Source: Amyelois transitella
Taxonomy: Eukaryota; Arthropoda; Insecta; Lepidoptera; Pyralidae
Assembly: GCF_032362555.1 (NCBI RefSeq)
Contig: NC_083535.1
Span: forward strand, 7,378,001 to 7,442,000
Length of the DNA stretch: 64,000 nt
Reading direction: 5' to 3'
The translations under genes and the position numbers were made by a program. The notes below the pieces were generated by a model. The model had not been told where the DNA came from. It worked only from the letters and a program-made list of their open reading frames with translations, and ran no database searches. Shown here in pieces: positions 24,380-36,138 of this stretch (positions within the stretch are counted from its first letter, which is position 1; every line of letters begins with the position of its first letter).

Positions 24380-27300
24380 ATGTCGTGGTTGTTCGGTTAT
24401 AGTACAAAACCCCCTCAGCCTCCTACAGATGATCCGCCTCTAGGGAACGAAGGTGGTGCTGCTGCCGCACCCTCCCAAAACCTGACGAAAGCTGAAAAGA
24501 AAGCTATGGAAGCATATCGGTTTGATTCAAGTGCCTTGGAGCGAGCAGCTCAAGCAGCCAGAGAACTCGAAAGATCTAGTAAGTCTCTAAATTTAAGGTC
24601 TTATCAGTCACATTGCTTGCTATTGCATAAGCGACCGCATAACCTATAATTTCTACTCTAAAGAGTTATTTTTTAGTACCTGTGAATTCTCTCTTTTAAT
24701 TATTTCTAACAATCAAAAAGAGCTTAAAGGAACCTTTTGTCATAAAATTAATATGATTTATGAAATTATTTAGTGCTCAAAGATATATAGAGAAACTAAG
24801 AAACTGTACAATTTAACACTGATTGTCATCATTTTTATCACATATGACATCAGTTTTAAAATTAGTAGCATATTTAGGATACATACTTATAATCATACCT
24901 CAACTAAAATAATTACATTCAAGCCAAGATAGCCAAAATTTTGGGTAAAAAATTATAAATTTTTAAGGACATGCTAAGGAGGCTTTGGAACTCAGTAAAT
25001 TACAAGAGGCAACAAAGCAGCAAGAGCAAATGGCGAAGATCAAGGAATATGAAGCTGCCATAGAACAGTCCAAAGTAGAGCAGAAGAAAGTGGATTATGA
25101 GGAAAGGCGTAAAACATTACAGGTATCACTCGCATCTTTCCCTTACACTTTCAAAGCGCTTATTGCTGTTGGTATTTCAAAATGTTGAAGATTTTTCCCT
25201 AGAACCAAAGGAGGCCTAGAAATATTAGTAGCTTTGTATAAACTAAGTTGAACCACACAAAGTATAGGACATTGATATGTGGTACAATAGACTTACGGCT
25301 GATTAAGCTTATAGACATTATTATTTTCTGGTGCAGGGCAAAGGTCAAACTTATTAATAACTTTTTTGTTGATATGTGTAAAGTAATATTTCTTTCCGAA
25401 AATACACACAATACATAAATAGAATGAAAAGTTTAAAGAATTGCACAATAATCTAAATAGAGACTTATTTTAATTATTTCTTATTTATTCATTACTATTT
25501 TTATAATGATTTATTAATATAAAGTACTATTATAATAGGAAGAAACTAAACAGCATCAAATGCGTGCTCAATATCAAGACCAACTTGCAAAGAAAAGGTA
25601 TGAGGAGCAGTTGGTACAGCAGCAACGAAGTCAAGAAGAAATATTGAAAAAGTAAGTAAGACCTACTTTTATTTTGAACTTCAATGTAGAAACTAACCTA
25701 TGAGCAAAAGCAGACCATAGGCCTCGAAGTTCTATAAGGTATCAGAGGGTGCAACTGGGAATACCCTGAAGCGATTCCATAACAAACAATGACTGGAATC
25801 AGAGCATCTTTAAACAATTATTCTTGGAATTGCACCAAATGTGTTTTTGTTTTGGCTAAGCAATATTATTAGTTAAATGTTACTTCAGCAGTGAACTCGC
25901 TACTCGCTACATAGCCGAAGGAACAGAAAACACACTAACTAGATTTTATTTTTATATGCATGGAATACTATTTTCTTATAAGTTGATAATATTCTTCTAG
26001 TGGAACTGAAAAATAAGTATAGTCTTAATATTTATTTTTTATTTCCAACAGGCAAGAGGAAAGTGTAGCAAAGCAAGAAGCTCTGCGTAGAGCAACCATT
26101 GAGCATGAAATGGAACTTCGTGAGAAGAATAAATTGAAGACTATTGAAGCAGAAGCCAGAGCCAGGGCTAAAGCAGAGCGTGAGAACAGGGACATCACAA
26201 TGGAACAAATCAGATTGAAAGCTGCGGAAAACAGGACTACCATCTTGGAAAGTATAAAGTAAGCATAAGTTGTTATAAATCTACTACATTATTACCTTGT
26301 GTTCAAAAAGGCTTAAGAACAAACGAAGGAGAAGTTAGGCTACTATTTTTATGGATTTATGATTGGCTTTGCTTGGATACAGGACAGCTGGAAATGTGAT
26401 TGGCACAGGTCTCAATGCCCTCGTGACTGACTGGGACAAAACCTTGGCAGCGGCTGGAGGGCTGTCTCTCTTGGCTTTGGGTGTGTATACAGCCAAGGGG
26501 GCTACCTCTGTTACAGCCAGATTCATAGAGGCCAGGATTGGTAAGACTATGAATTATTTATACCTAAAAAGTTAAAAAATAGCAAGGTTTATTCAATATT
26601 TGAACAATAAAAAATTTGTTTTCTAGGAAAACCCAACTTGGTCAATGAAACCTCAAGATTCTCATTGTTAGAAGCCCTGAAGCATCCTATATTGACTGTA
26701 TCAAGAGCTGTGGCAAGTTTTAGAAAACCATCTGATGCATTGTCTGGAGTGGTCCTTGCACCCACTCTAGAGAAAAGACTTCGGGACATCGCAATTGCAA
26801 CAAAGAACACACGGCTTAACAAAGGATTTTACCGAAATCTTCTCATGTATGGTCCACCTGGTACTGGAAAGACATTATTTTCAAAGGTTAGTCTCCTCAT
26901 TAATAAATATAAATAAATATATACGGGACAAATTACACTGATTGAGTTAGCCTCGAAGTAAGTTCGAGACTTGTGTTACGAGATACTAACTCAACGATAC
27001 TATATTTTATAATAAATACTTATATAGATAAACATCCAAGACCCAGGCCAATCGGAGAAAGTTCGTTTCTCATCATGCCCTGGCCGGGATTTGAACCCGG
27101 GACCCCCGATGTCACAGACAAGCGCACTACCGCTGCGCCACAGAGGCCGTCGTCCTAATCTTATACTTCTGCCTTTATTCATTGTTGAAAGTACTCATGA
27201 AAATGTTTTATTTCCTCCAGAAACTCGCAAAACATTCTGGAATGGACTATGCCATTTTGACTGGTGGTGATGTTGCACCTATGGGCAAAGATGCAGTGGC

Positions 27301-29445
27301 AGCTATCCATAAAGTATTCGACTGGGCGAATACAAGCAGAAAAGGTTATTATCAAACTCTCCCAAATGTTGATACTTGAGTCACTAGGTCCACTTGGTAA
27401 AAAGCTTGCAAATGCTGACCTTATCTAATCACACAGCTTATTGCTTTATATTATTATTGTTGACCTTTGATGAACTCTTTATTTCAGTAAATTTTGATAA
27501 ATATTTAGTAGATGAGCTGTGCACATTCATCTAACCTATTAATATTGTTAAAGTCTTTTCTATATTAAACTAGCTGCACAGGGATTTTCTTCCATGGGAA
27601 TTTTTAGAGAGAGCCGAGTAGCCTATATTATTTCTGAAGGCTTTTGTCTGTCTCTGTGCCAAATATTATCAAAATTAGTTTAGTTGTTTTTCTGTTCATT
27701 CACTACAAATAAAAAATACAAATCTCTTTATAATATTAGTATAGATATAGAGATTTCTTGTAATTGTTTTTTTTTTTTTAACTTTACAATATTTAACAAT
27801 TTAAATAAATTCCAGGTGTACTATTGTTTATCGACGAGGCTGACGCATTTCTGAGGAAACGTTCATCTGAGCGTATCAGTGAAGATTTGAGGGCAGCTCT
27901 GAATGCTTTCCTTTACCGTACATCTGACCAGAGCAACCGCATTATGTTGGTGTTGGCTTCTAACACTCCGCAGCAGTTCGACTCGGCTATCAATGATCGT
28001 CTGGACAAGATGATTGAGTTCGGACTCCCCGGGTTTGAAGAGCGAGAACGTCTTATTCGGCTTTATTTTGATAAGTTCGTGCTTCAACCCGCGTCTGAAG
28101 GAAAGAGGTATTTTTATGTAGAAACGCAATTTACAGTGACATTATAGCAAATTGTGTTGCACCTTTTCAAAGATATGTGGATGCAACTGGAATTAACACT
28201 CGGAGGGTGAATGATGTGTAGTATATTCTTCCTTCAGGCTTTAGTCTCGGTTCCATCCTCAGCACTCTGGTAAGGAGCCCGGGTTATACCTTTATTCATG
28301 GATCCTGGATTGGGTGAGTCAGGTTTTTACACGAAGCAACTTCCGTCAGACCTCCACAAACTTTAGAGGGTAACATAACCTAACAGTAGCCTAAATGTGC
28401 AGGTTTCCTTAGGGTTAGAATTCAAATTAATGAACATTATGTACTTCGAAAATAGTCACAGTGCATTTTTTGCGCCACACACATTTTAACTTACCGATGC
28501 CCTTACCGATTCGACCACTGATTTATGTGTAATATGTATATCATTTGAAGTTGCAATGGTTTTAAATTGATATTCAGTAAGAGAAAAAGCACTGTTGACC
28601 TACTAGAGACTTGTTGTGAAATGTACAGATATTTTCATAAGACTACTACTACTACTTTCATAAGACCCCTTCCCATAATAGCATTTCTATAACTGTGAAT
28701 GAAACAAATATGTTTTCTTCAATTCAAATTCTATTCTAGGCGTTTGAGCGTGGACCAATTTGACTACGGAGCACTCTGTACCAAGCTAGCGGAGCGCACT
28801 GCGGGCATGTCAGGTCGTGCCCTGTCTAAGCTTGGCGTCGCGTGGCAAGCGGCCGCATACGCCTCCGACGACGGCCGCCTCACTGAGCAAATGTGCATCG
28901 ATATATGCGACGACGCCGTCAAAGATCATCGCCAGAAGGTATAATTATTCTTCTTAGTCGTCACCTTTTCCCACTTTTTACGTCGGATCGACACAGTTTT
29001 TTCCAATTTGTTTTGTCACTTGTCATCTCAATAGGCAGTCCTTTCGCATTAATTACAGCTAATTTACATTATTTTTATTTGATAGGCATAAGCCTTTTTT
29101 TTTTAGTGAAGTAACTAATCTACATGCCAATTCCAATTACAAAACCGGTAGTTCCGGCTGTGTGTTGTTTTTCAGTCACTTCCTCATTATGATGAAGAAC
29201 TTTCTGCTAATTTCTTTTGAAAATAGTATTATATTTGGGCTTTTCTTTTACAGATGGAGTGGCTATCGACTGAAGAGAAATCTCGAAGTATGTTGCCTTA
29301 CCTGCTAGACTTACCACCATTGGACAAACTAGACAACAACAAACCAAAGATTACAATTACAGAGTTACCATCTGACGATGAGAAATCTACAAAACCCAAA
29401 TCCAAGAAAAAGGTTTCTGCAAAGGAAATTGAGACTGAAAAGTGA
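24380..29445 (+). CDS. bor: ATAD3 mitochondrial AAA+ ATPase, complete, 10 exons
   Basis: Exons: 24380-24578, 24968-25122, 25539-25651, 26052-26258, 26383-26540, 26627-26886, 27221-27344, 27816-28107, 28740-28938 and 29254-29445 (TGA). All junctions keep frame and give 632 residues. The MSWLFG start and domain order are those of ATAD3 (Drosophila belphegor). A Pro-rich N terminus is followed by a long charged coiled coil (about residues 55-222) and a hydrophobic segment (about 245-261, [17 protein letters not shown]). The AAA domain has Walker A GPPGTGKT (353-360), Walker [11 protein letters not shown] (about 408-417) and an Arg-finger-type INDRLD. A Lys-rich tail ends the protein. ATAD3 is known to sit in the inner mitochondrial membrane and to be needed for nucleoid and cristae organisation. 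Introns 6, 7 and 8 contain repeats, which accounts for their length. Confidence 0.97.
26905..27150 (-). repeat. tRNA-derived SINE in ATAD3 intron 6
   Basis: On the minus strand the head (27150 down to about 27074) is strikingly tRNA-like: A box TGGCGCAGCGGTAG and B box GGTTCAAATCC, with a CCCGGG T-stem. It continues with GAGAAACGAACTTTCTCCGA, TTTATTATAAAATATAGTAT, TAACACAAGTCTCGAAC and a TTTAT-rich tail. It is a SINE head rather than a functional tRNA: there is a long non-tRNA tail and no proper acceptor pairing. Confidence 0.85.
27568..27748 (+). repeat. Degenerate Helitron/Lep1-like repeat in ATAD3 intron 7
   Basis: It starts AACTAGCTGCACAGGG and ends CTCTTTATAATATTAGTATAGA, the two ends typical of this family. 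It has a diverged middle with AGCCTATATTATTTCTGAAG. Confidence 0.5.
28230..28530 (-). repeat. tRNA-derived SINE in ATAD3 intron 8
   Basis: Same family as 57805-58165. The minus strand reads a head near 28530 (GGTCGAATCGGTAAGGGCAT), then a tail with GGAGGTCTGACGGAAGTTGC, ACCTGACTCACCCAATCCAG and GGAACCGAGACTAAAG. The middle is diverged. Confidence 0.7.
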
Positions 29446-29876
29446 CACTGTGCCATAGAGAACGATGGAGCAAGGCCACAATCACGAGCAAGCACAACTC
29501 CCAGCAATAACATACAAATTAAAAACTGTGATACAAATAACAAAAAAATCATATATTATGATCTGAGAGTGTCCAAATTCCAAAAATTCATCATAATAAG
29601 TGATCAAGATATGATAACATTGAGGCGGCTTTCTCAAAGAATTAGAACCTAATGGTTGTACTTGAAATTGTGCTTGCTTTTTACGCTGTTTTGGTGGGTG
29701 TATCAGATATTTATTTCAGATTGTGTGGTGCTATCCACCAATGACCGCTGTCCTGCATTTGTTATTATTGATTATAAGTAGATTAAATATATTCTTTACC
29801 AGTCGACTAAGCCGAAGGTATGATATGATACAGACAAACAAAACCTAAAAACAAATTATGCTGAAATTTCTTTTAA

Positions 29877-29888
29877 AATAAAAATAAA
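29877..29888 (+). terminator. Possible ATAD3 polyadenylation signals
   Basis: Two adjacent AATAAA hexamers lie about 435 bp after the ATAD3 stop. Further AATAAA copies at about 29976 and 30061 are alternatives. Confidence 0.35.
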
Positions 29889-30005
29889 TCTTTGGAATTT
29901 TCACAGGGTTATATCAGGGGGAAAAGCCTGTTAAAAATATACCAATAGTCTGATTTTTTGACTGGTATTGAATGATGCAATAAAAGTACAACTAATATAA
30001 TAATG

Positions 30006-30051
30006 AAACTTGTATGAATACTACAAATATTCTCACAATTCATACAAGTTT
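30006..30051. repeat. Hairpin, 14-bp arms
   Basis: AAACTTGTATGAAT (30006-30019) pairs exactly with ATTCATACAAGTTT (30038-30051) across an 18-nt loop, downstream of ATAD3. No function is known. Confidence 0.8.
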
Positions 30052-31510
30052 TCTATGGAATAAACTTGAACTGTGCTTTCGTAGTTAATATAGGAGCTAT
30101 AATTTTCAAATAACTTTAAGGGTGGCATTGAAAAGGTATATTTGTTTCAAACTTAAGTATATTGTGTGTATGGTATAGTTGGGGATATTGTTTCGTGTAG
30201 CTTGGCAAAAGGAAAACAAAATAAGTATAGTCTAGATCTTTATTGTACGAATACTGAAGTCTCCAATGAGTTAGTATTACAGCACAACACAGTTCTTGTT
30301 CGTGTATTGAGCAATAACAACGAAAAAATAAAGATTGTTGAAAATCGTCAAAATACTTAGGTATATTATTGACCGTTATTGATTTGTTGATACTTTTACA
30401 AGTAGTTTTCAATAGAAGTTATTAATCTTTATAGTTGTTGTTTCATTTCTATTTCCAATATAGAAGTAACTAGGTTATACAGTAGAAAAATAAATGATTA
30501 CAGATGAATTTCGTATTCACAACATTAGGGTAGGTACTAAGTATTTTTATACTTTACTTTTTTGTACAAAGCATCGCAAAAGAATCTTTGCAACCACATC
30601 AATCTCAAGAAGATAATTGGGCTGATTTAATTATAAAATAATACCGTTTTATCGGTGGGGGGAGCGGCTATATATAGATTTTCAAAAATGTAATGAAAAC
30701 AGTTCCACGGATATACTCGAGCGTGTCAGATAATTATATTATACATGTTATACGTATTTTTAAAAATATACATATGTATGTTAATCTCATTGTTTCCATG
30801 ATGGGAGTGGTCGTACGTAGGGGTTTAAAATGTAAAAAAAAATTTACAAGCGCTTGAGATTGAAAGGGGTGTTAAGTGAACCTAAATGCTTTTATGTAAT
30901 AATTTGACGATTTGGATGTGACGCAAAGTCACGGCCATTATTGGAGTGTGCAAAAAAATTCGTCATTTTGAAATACTCAAGCGCGTCAGAAAAAAAGAAA
31001 GAAAGAAAGAAAAATATTTTATTTGATATCACAAACTTAACTATACTAAGTAACCGATTTTACAATTTGTGCGTTTTTGTGAATATCAAAAAGGCTTCCT
31101 CTCAGCATAATGTTGCGGTGGTAACCACAACGCTGGTCTTCCGAGGACACCATTTTTAATAATTGAAATTATACACTAAGTCAGATTAAGTATATATGGT
31201 TTATCATTATGCCCTAGACATGCAGTCTCATAATCTGACAATTATCTCGAGGGATTCGCTTAATCTGACAATTATAAATTTTTAATTAAATTTTTTTTAA
31301 ACATTGAACATAATTGTGGCAGTCCAAGCATAAAGGTACCACTTGGATGGTATTGAGTTAAGGCCATATTTGGATAGTTAAATAGTTGGTTGATCATATG
31401 GAATAAAAAAAAAATTAATCATAATAACATTTATTGGAATAAAAAATTTTCAAAGTTCACACTTACAAAAATCAAATTGTTGGGAAACAGGCATTGAAAG
31501 TTTAAGCTGT

Positions 31511-31866
31511 ATTATCTAAAGATCTAGTTGTCAGTTATATAGATTATTATTTATTATTATAGAGCAATATGTTTAGTATAAAATCAATTAGTTAATGTTA
31601 TGGAAACATTATCGAATAAAAAAATAGAAGCTTAAAACTAACTTTATAATAAGTTTAGTAAAAGGGCCCAGTTGAATACAATAAAATTTTAAATTGTAAT
31701 AGCTAGAGATCAAGATGTCAGTTACATAGATTCTTATTTATAATAATAGAGAAATATATTAAGTATAAAATCGACTAGTTTTATTATGGCAACACTATCG
31801 AATAAAAAAATAAAAACTTAAAACTAATTGGTAGTTATGTTAAGTTTAGGAAATGGGTCGAGTTGA
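31511..31866. repeat. Diverged tandem duplication of about 165 bp
   Basis: Unit 1 (31511-31675) and unit 2 (31698-31866) share an ordered series of blocks: TGTCAGTTA, ATAGATT, TTAGTATAAAATC / TAAGTATAAAATC, ATTATCGAATAAAAAAATA / CTATCGAATAAAAAAATA, CTTAAAACTAA and AGTTTAG. Confidence 0.75.
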
Positions 31867-32020
31867 CCGAAATTAGGTTATATTTCGCGTACATTGTAAC
31901 ACACATTTATTAAGAATATACTACTCGTAGGACATTATACAAAAACAGATTAAATTTACGTCAAAAGAACAAAAAAAAAAGAATTAACCTATTACAGGTT
32001 TCAAAAGTCAGAATTAAATC

Positions 32021-32979
32021 TCAAATATTTTCTGACCTGCGCTTTGGACAAAAATATGACCCGTTTCTTACTTGATTCCTATGACCGACTTCCTTGCAGT
32101 ATGAACAAGTTGGCGTTTTTCTAACACTCTTAGCAATTTGATTGGATGATGTATTAGAAGTAGAAGTAGAAGTAGTTGTTCCTTCTACTACACTACATTG
32201 ACTAGGAGTAGATTTGTCGTCTAAGACTATTGGTTTGGGACACAAAATATATTTAGATTCTTCTTCGACAAATTCACGTATTTTGTTATACAAATACCAT
32301 TGCCTTTCTATAGTCATACCTGACGGGAATATTTCTGTTGGAAGTTGGTCATGGTCATATACTTTATTTGGATTTAAAACTTTTGCCACGACCGATGGTA
32401 GCATTTCAGAAATATTTTTGTAGCATTGCATGTGCCCTTTGTTATTTGCGTTAGATTCAAAATGGGAAAATGTTAATAGCTGGCTTATGGTAGAAGCATC
32501 TGATTGAAAAAATTTTGCCCAGTCATACATTTTTATAAAAGTATCACCTTTCTCATTACCTGTGAGAACAGCTGTAATTGCGTTAGTTTTTGGACAAGCC
32601 TGAACTGCGGCTACAACCAAATCCATAAATTTATTAGATTCTCTATTTCTAAAACTTTTTTTAAAAAGTCCAAAGTACATGTCTGGGGCGAACTTGGTAT
32701 GCCCTACGGGAAGGAATGACATGCGAAATGACCGATGCCTACCTGTAACAACTCGCCACGTAGCATACTGCATAACATAGTTATTTTTATTTTGCCCAGC
32801 ACAGTTATCAGCGTGGCACACACACTTCGGTTTCACCTAATTCGAAATTTGCAAAAAAAATGATGCAGCAATGAAATGATTACGTTAGCCCCTTTACCTG
32901 TATGACATGATTCAGGGATAATATATAAGACAAAGCTCTTTAATGGCTCTACAGCAACACCAAATAAACTGATTTTGAT
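32021..32979 (-). pseudogene. Transposon-associated protein with HADNCAGQNKNN motif, decayed
   Basis: The minus strand holds 271 uninterrupted codons (32836-32021). They carry HADNCAGQNKNN, FLPVGHTKFAPDMYFGLFKK and a C-terminal Cys/His cluster, CSYCKEVGHRNQVRNGSYFC. Upstream to an acceptor at 32980-32981, similar-looking coding sequence (ISLFGVAVEPLKSFVLYIIP) continues in another frame. It is separated by apparent single-base shifts at a T-run (about 32858) and near the start of the HADN motif (about 32824). This protein type is widespread in invertebrate genomes in many copies. I associate it with domains of unknown function of the DUF7869 kind that look RNase H-like, but that is recollection. 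In-frame TAG directly before codon 32836 rules out a simple longer frame. Confidence 0.65.
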
Positions 32980-33584
32980 CTAAGTAAAAGTCCCTACTAC
33001 TCGCTTAAATAAATGCCGGGGAAATCCTCTATTATAAAATATCGCTGTTGACAGTAGATGTCTTTGTGGTTGGTTAAACATCGACATTAGTTGATATTTA
33101 ACTCATTATAATTATAGAATTCAATTTCAATCATTCAATTTAAAGAGTGTTGATAACTGGTCCCTTTTCACTAAACATATAATTGCAATTTTCTCACGTT
33201 GTGTTCGTTATTTAAAGACGATTATTATACGAAAATGTAGCCCATTGCATGTTGCATTAAAATCCATTAAAATCGCATAATGCCAATTTTCCACCTTTTT
33301 TCACAAAATCTCAAATATCTCGGAAACTAGAAAGTGCTCAGTGGGCCCTTTTCGCTTGGACGGCCACAATTAATAAAAGCTTGAGGAAATAGCATGCAAA
33401 TGAGAAAGTACATGTTTTTTAAGTAGAATACTTACCTACTACTTATATTTATAAGATGTTTTTTTTTTTATCTTGATGGTAATTTAATAATTCAATAACA
33501 AATAATAATTAAAATGAACTCAAATTAAAGCTAAAACTACTTATAAGAAAGAAAGAAGAATTACATTATTTAGAGTATCTTTTC

Positions 33585-33770
33585 CTAATCATCTTCATCG
33601 GTAGAATCTTCTTCCTCCTTTGGCTCAATTTCATCCTCAGATTGCATATCTGGAGAGGGGAATATATACATCACGTACCTGCACGCATTAAACTTTATCG
33701 ATGAATTTTTGTTACTTCGGCTTGTGGAAATTGTCAGATTATATATTGTTCGTAATTTTTGAATTATTCC
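33585..33770 (-). other. Candidate terminal exon with acidic tail (61 residues)
   Basis: A TTTTGTAG acceptor on the minus strand (33771-33772) is followed immediately by 61 open codons and TAG. The peptide starts GIIQKLRTIYNLTISTSRSN and ends with an acidic run (EDEIEPKEEEDSTDEDD). It lies inside the candidate transposon, and one copy of the flanking motif (GTCAGATTA) falls within its codons. No upstream partner exon was found. It may be a second gene of the element or chance. Confidence 0.3.
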
Positions 33771-34099
33771 CTACAAAATAAAAAAAAAACTACCTACCCT
33801 CGAGAATGTCCAGGTGATGTTTTTTTTTACACAACTTTTTAGCCCTCCCCCTTCATTAAGTCACTTTCAAATCGTAAGATTAGTGAAATATACATGTTTT
33901 AGCATGTATGTATAACTATCTCACCTTAACTTAATCTGACGCGCTCGAGAATTTTTGATGATTAGTTTTTTTTTACTAATCTGATTCTTTATCCTTGACG
34001 GGCGACCATAATTATACAGAAGGCTCATATACGATGGGAGTACTTAATAGGGGCACAAGGTATCCCCCTGTATATTAATCTGCCGCGCTTTAGTAAATC

Positions 34100-36130
34100 C
34101 CAAAGTCCCCTCATGGGCTCCTTCTACCAGCTTTGCACGAGTAGCATTTATACATATATAAAACTTCCTCTTGAATCACTATTTAAAAAAATCCTTGTGT
34201 AGTTTTAAAGATCTAAGCATACATACAGAAGGACATAGTGATAGTGATGATGGAATGGCGAAATAATAGGCATGTTACATGTATGATGACATAAGAATAA
34301 TTTTGCTAGGTAGTGAATGGGTATTGATGGACTCGTTACCACCTACAAAAAAATCCCAGGTTAATGGCAGGTGCGTAACCGATGAGAAAGCTGCTATATC
34401 TTTTCACAGCATGTTATAAATTAATTCGCATATTTTTATGTACCTAGTTCAAGTGGAAAGAGTAAAACAAATCATGAAATTAAAAAAACCTGTTATTTAT
34501 ATCTTCAACATGTCAGTGAAAATACTATAATTAGTGAATAGGATGCGAGTAGAAAAAAAAATATTGGGAACACTTGTTCAAGATTTTTAATTGAATTATT
34601 GTTTTACTTAAATCTGAATGGCAGATCCGTACGAATTAAGATAGCACAGCAGGAACTATAAAATTTTATGAAGATAAAAAAAGCAAATATTTTGGTGCAT
34701 AACATTTATTTATTATATCATATTAAAATAAATCCGGACTTCATAATCTTTAATCTTATTTATTTTATTAAAAGCTACAAAATACAGTAAATTGATGCAA
34801 ATCATATTACATCAACAAAATTATCTTCATGTAAGTTTCTTGATAATAATGTTAAGGCCATGTATGTGGTTTTGGTGTATCCACCTATACATTACAAACA
34901 GTCACAGCCTTCGAATAAAAATTTAGAATAAGTTGTTGTGTATATATTTTATTGTACATGCCCGTCATTGCATGTTGGCATTGGCATGCTTTCTATTAAT
35001 AATATTATTCTACATTTATTTTTTTAAATTATGTTACCTTTTTCTTCATTTCTATAATAAGCGGTGCTTTATCGCTACATCTACTACAATCAGGTTTTTG
35101 GTACTATCTCTACTCAAAACTGACCAGAAATGAGGGCATGGTGTTAACATAATTGGAGGAGTTAACACACATTTGTTCGACGTGTTACACATATGTTTAT
35201 GTTTAAACTGGATTTCCTCAAAATACTAATAGTATTAGAATAAAATAATGTACCTGATAAAATAAAAGGTTAACATAACGAATTACTTACTTTTCAAAAT
35301 ATTTACAATGTACATAAATATTTATTTTTATAATAAATAATAATAATTATCTTTACATAATAACATAACACATAACATACATGCATGACTACCCTAGAGG
35401 CGCGCTCTTAAAATCTTTTTCAAATATATATGGCTAAATTCGTTACAATTTTGTAAAAAAATATCCAACATTTTATTGGCAAATTAGCATCACAGTGCTT
35501 ACCATATACCATATAACACCTAACATGTCATTGAGATATACATGTAAAAACACACAGAATAATTTATCCGAAAACAATTTAATGATTAAGACAAGGCTAT
35601 TGACATAATCCTAATTAAACTCATTTTGTAAATCTAACAATGATGAGTAAATGTTCAAAAACTGTTTTAATTAAAAATTTTTACCAGCATGGACCAGAGG
35701 ATTCACCCAAAAAAATTAAAATAGCATATATCATTGGTCGTTTATGTACAAATTATGAATTATTTAAATTTCATGTTAAGGTCAAATTCAATGAATCTGT
35801 CCATGAAAGGAAAAGGAGAGGAAAGAGGTAGTCTCTGCCTACCCCTCCGGGAAAGAGGCGTGATTTTATGTATGTATGTCCATGAAAAATACAAATCACT
35901 CTGGTGTATGATCTGGATTCACAGCAGCATTATAAGCTACTACAAAAAGTACATTTCTTAGTCATTCCAAATATAAAATATGTATGTTTTTAGTTATACA
36001 ATGTAAATTAATATTAAATAGTGATGTTTACTCTTAACACTTCTAGCACACCAAAGCAATCTGTGGTAGTAAGTTTAACAGGTGAAGCCACTCCATTATA
36101 TCCATTATAGAGTTGTGATGACATAAACTA
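34100..36130. other. Gene-free AT-rich stretch
   Basis: No supported gene. The only recognised item is a short LINE 3' end near 35805-35885. The right end presumably holds the 3' UTR of Rab21. Confidence 0.5.
35805..35885 (+). repeat. 3' terminus of a non-LTR retrotransposon (short fragment)
   Basis: TAGTCTCTGCCTACCCCTCC, then GGGAAAGAGGCGTGATTTTA and TGTATGTATG, matches the 3' ends at 40.87 and 58.43 kb. Severe 5' truncation is usual for LINE copies. Confidence 0.7.
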
Positions 36131-36138
36131 AAATAGCT

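Larger units (their letters stand above)
30716..34092 (-). mobile_element. Candidate DNA transposon of unassigned class
   Basis: A decayed protein gene (32021-32979) is flanked on both sides by copies of one motif in opposite orientation. Left: CTCGAGCGTGTCAGATAA (30716), CTCAAGCGCGTCAGA (30976) and GTCAGATTAAG (31180), plus inverted TAATCTGAC at 31231 and 31261. Right, inverted: TAATCTGACGCGCTCGAG (33932), TAATCTGATTC (33978) and TAATCTGCCGCGCTTTA (34076). The layout resembles transposons with subterminal binding-site arrays. I could not define exact ends or a target-site duplication. Confidence 0.5.

Noticed and set aside
27074-27150. tRNA gene on the minus strand
   Set aside because: A and B boxes are excellent, but the acceptor arm does not pair as a tRNA and the sequence continues into a known-type SINE body and A/T-rich tail.
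30716-34092. CRISPR-like or satellite array, because of the repeated motif
   Set aside because: Copies are few, irregularly spaced, diverged and inverted between the two sides; the genome is animal.
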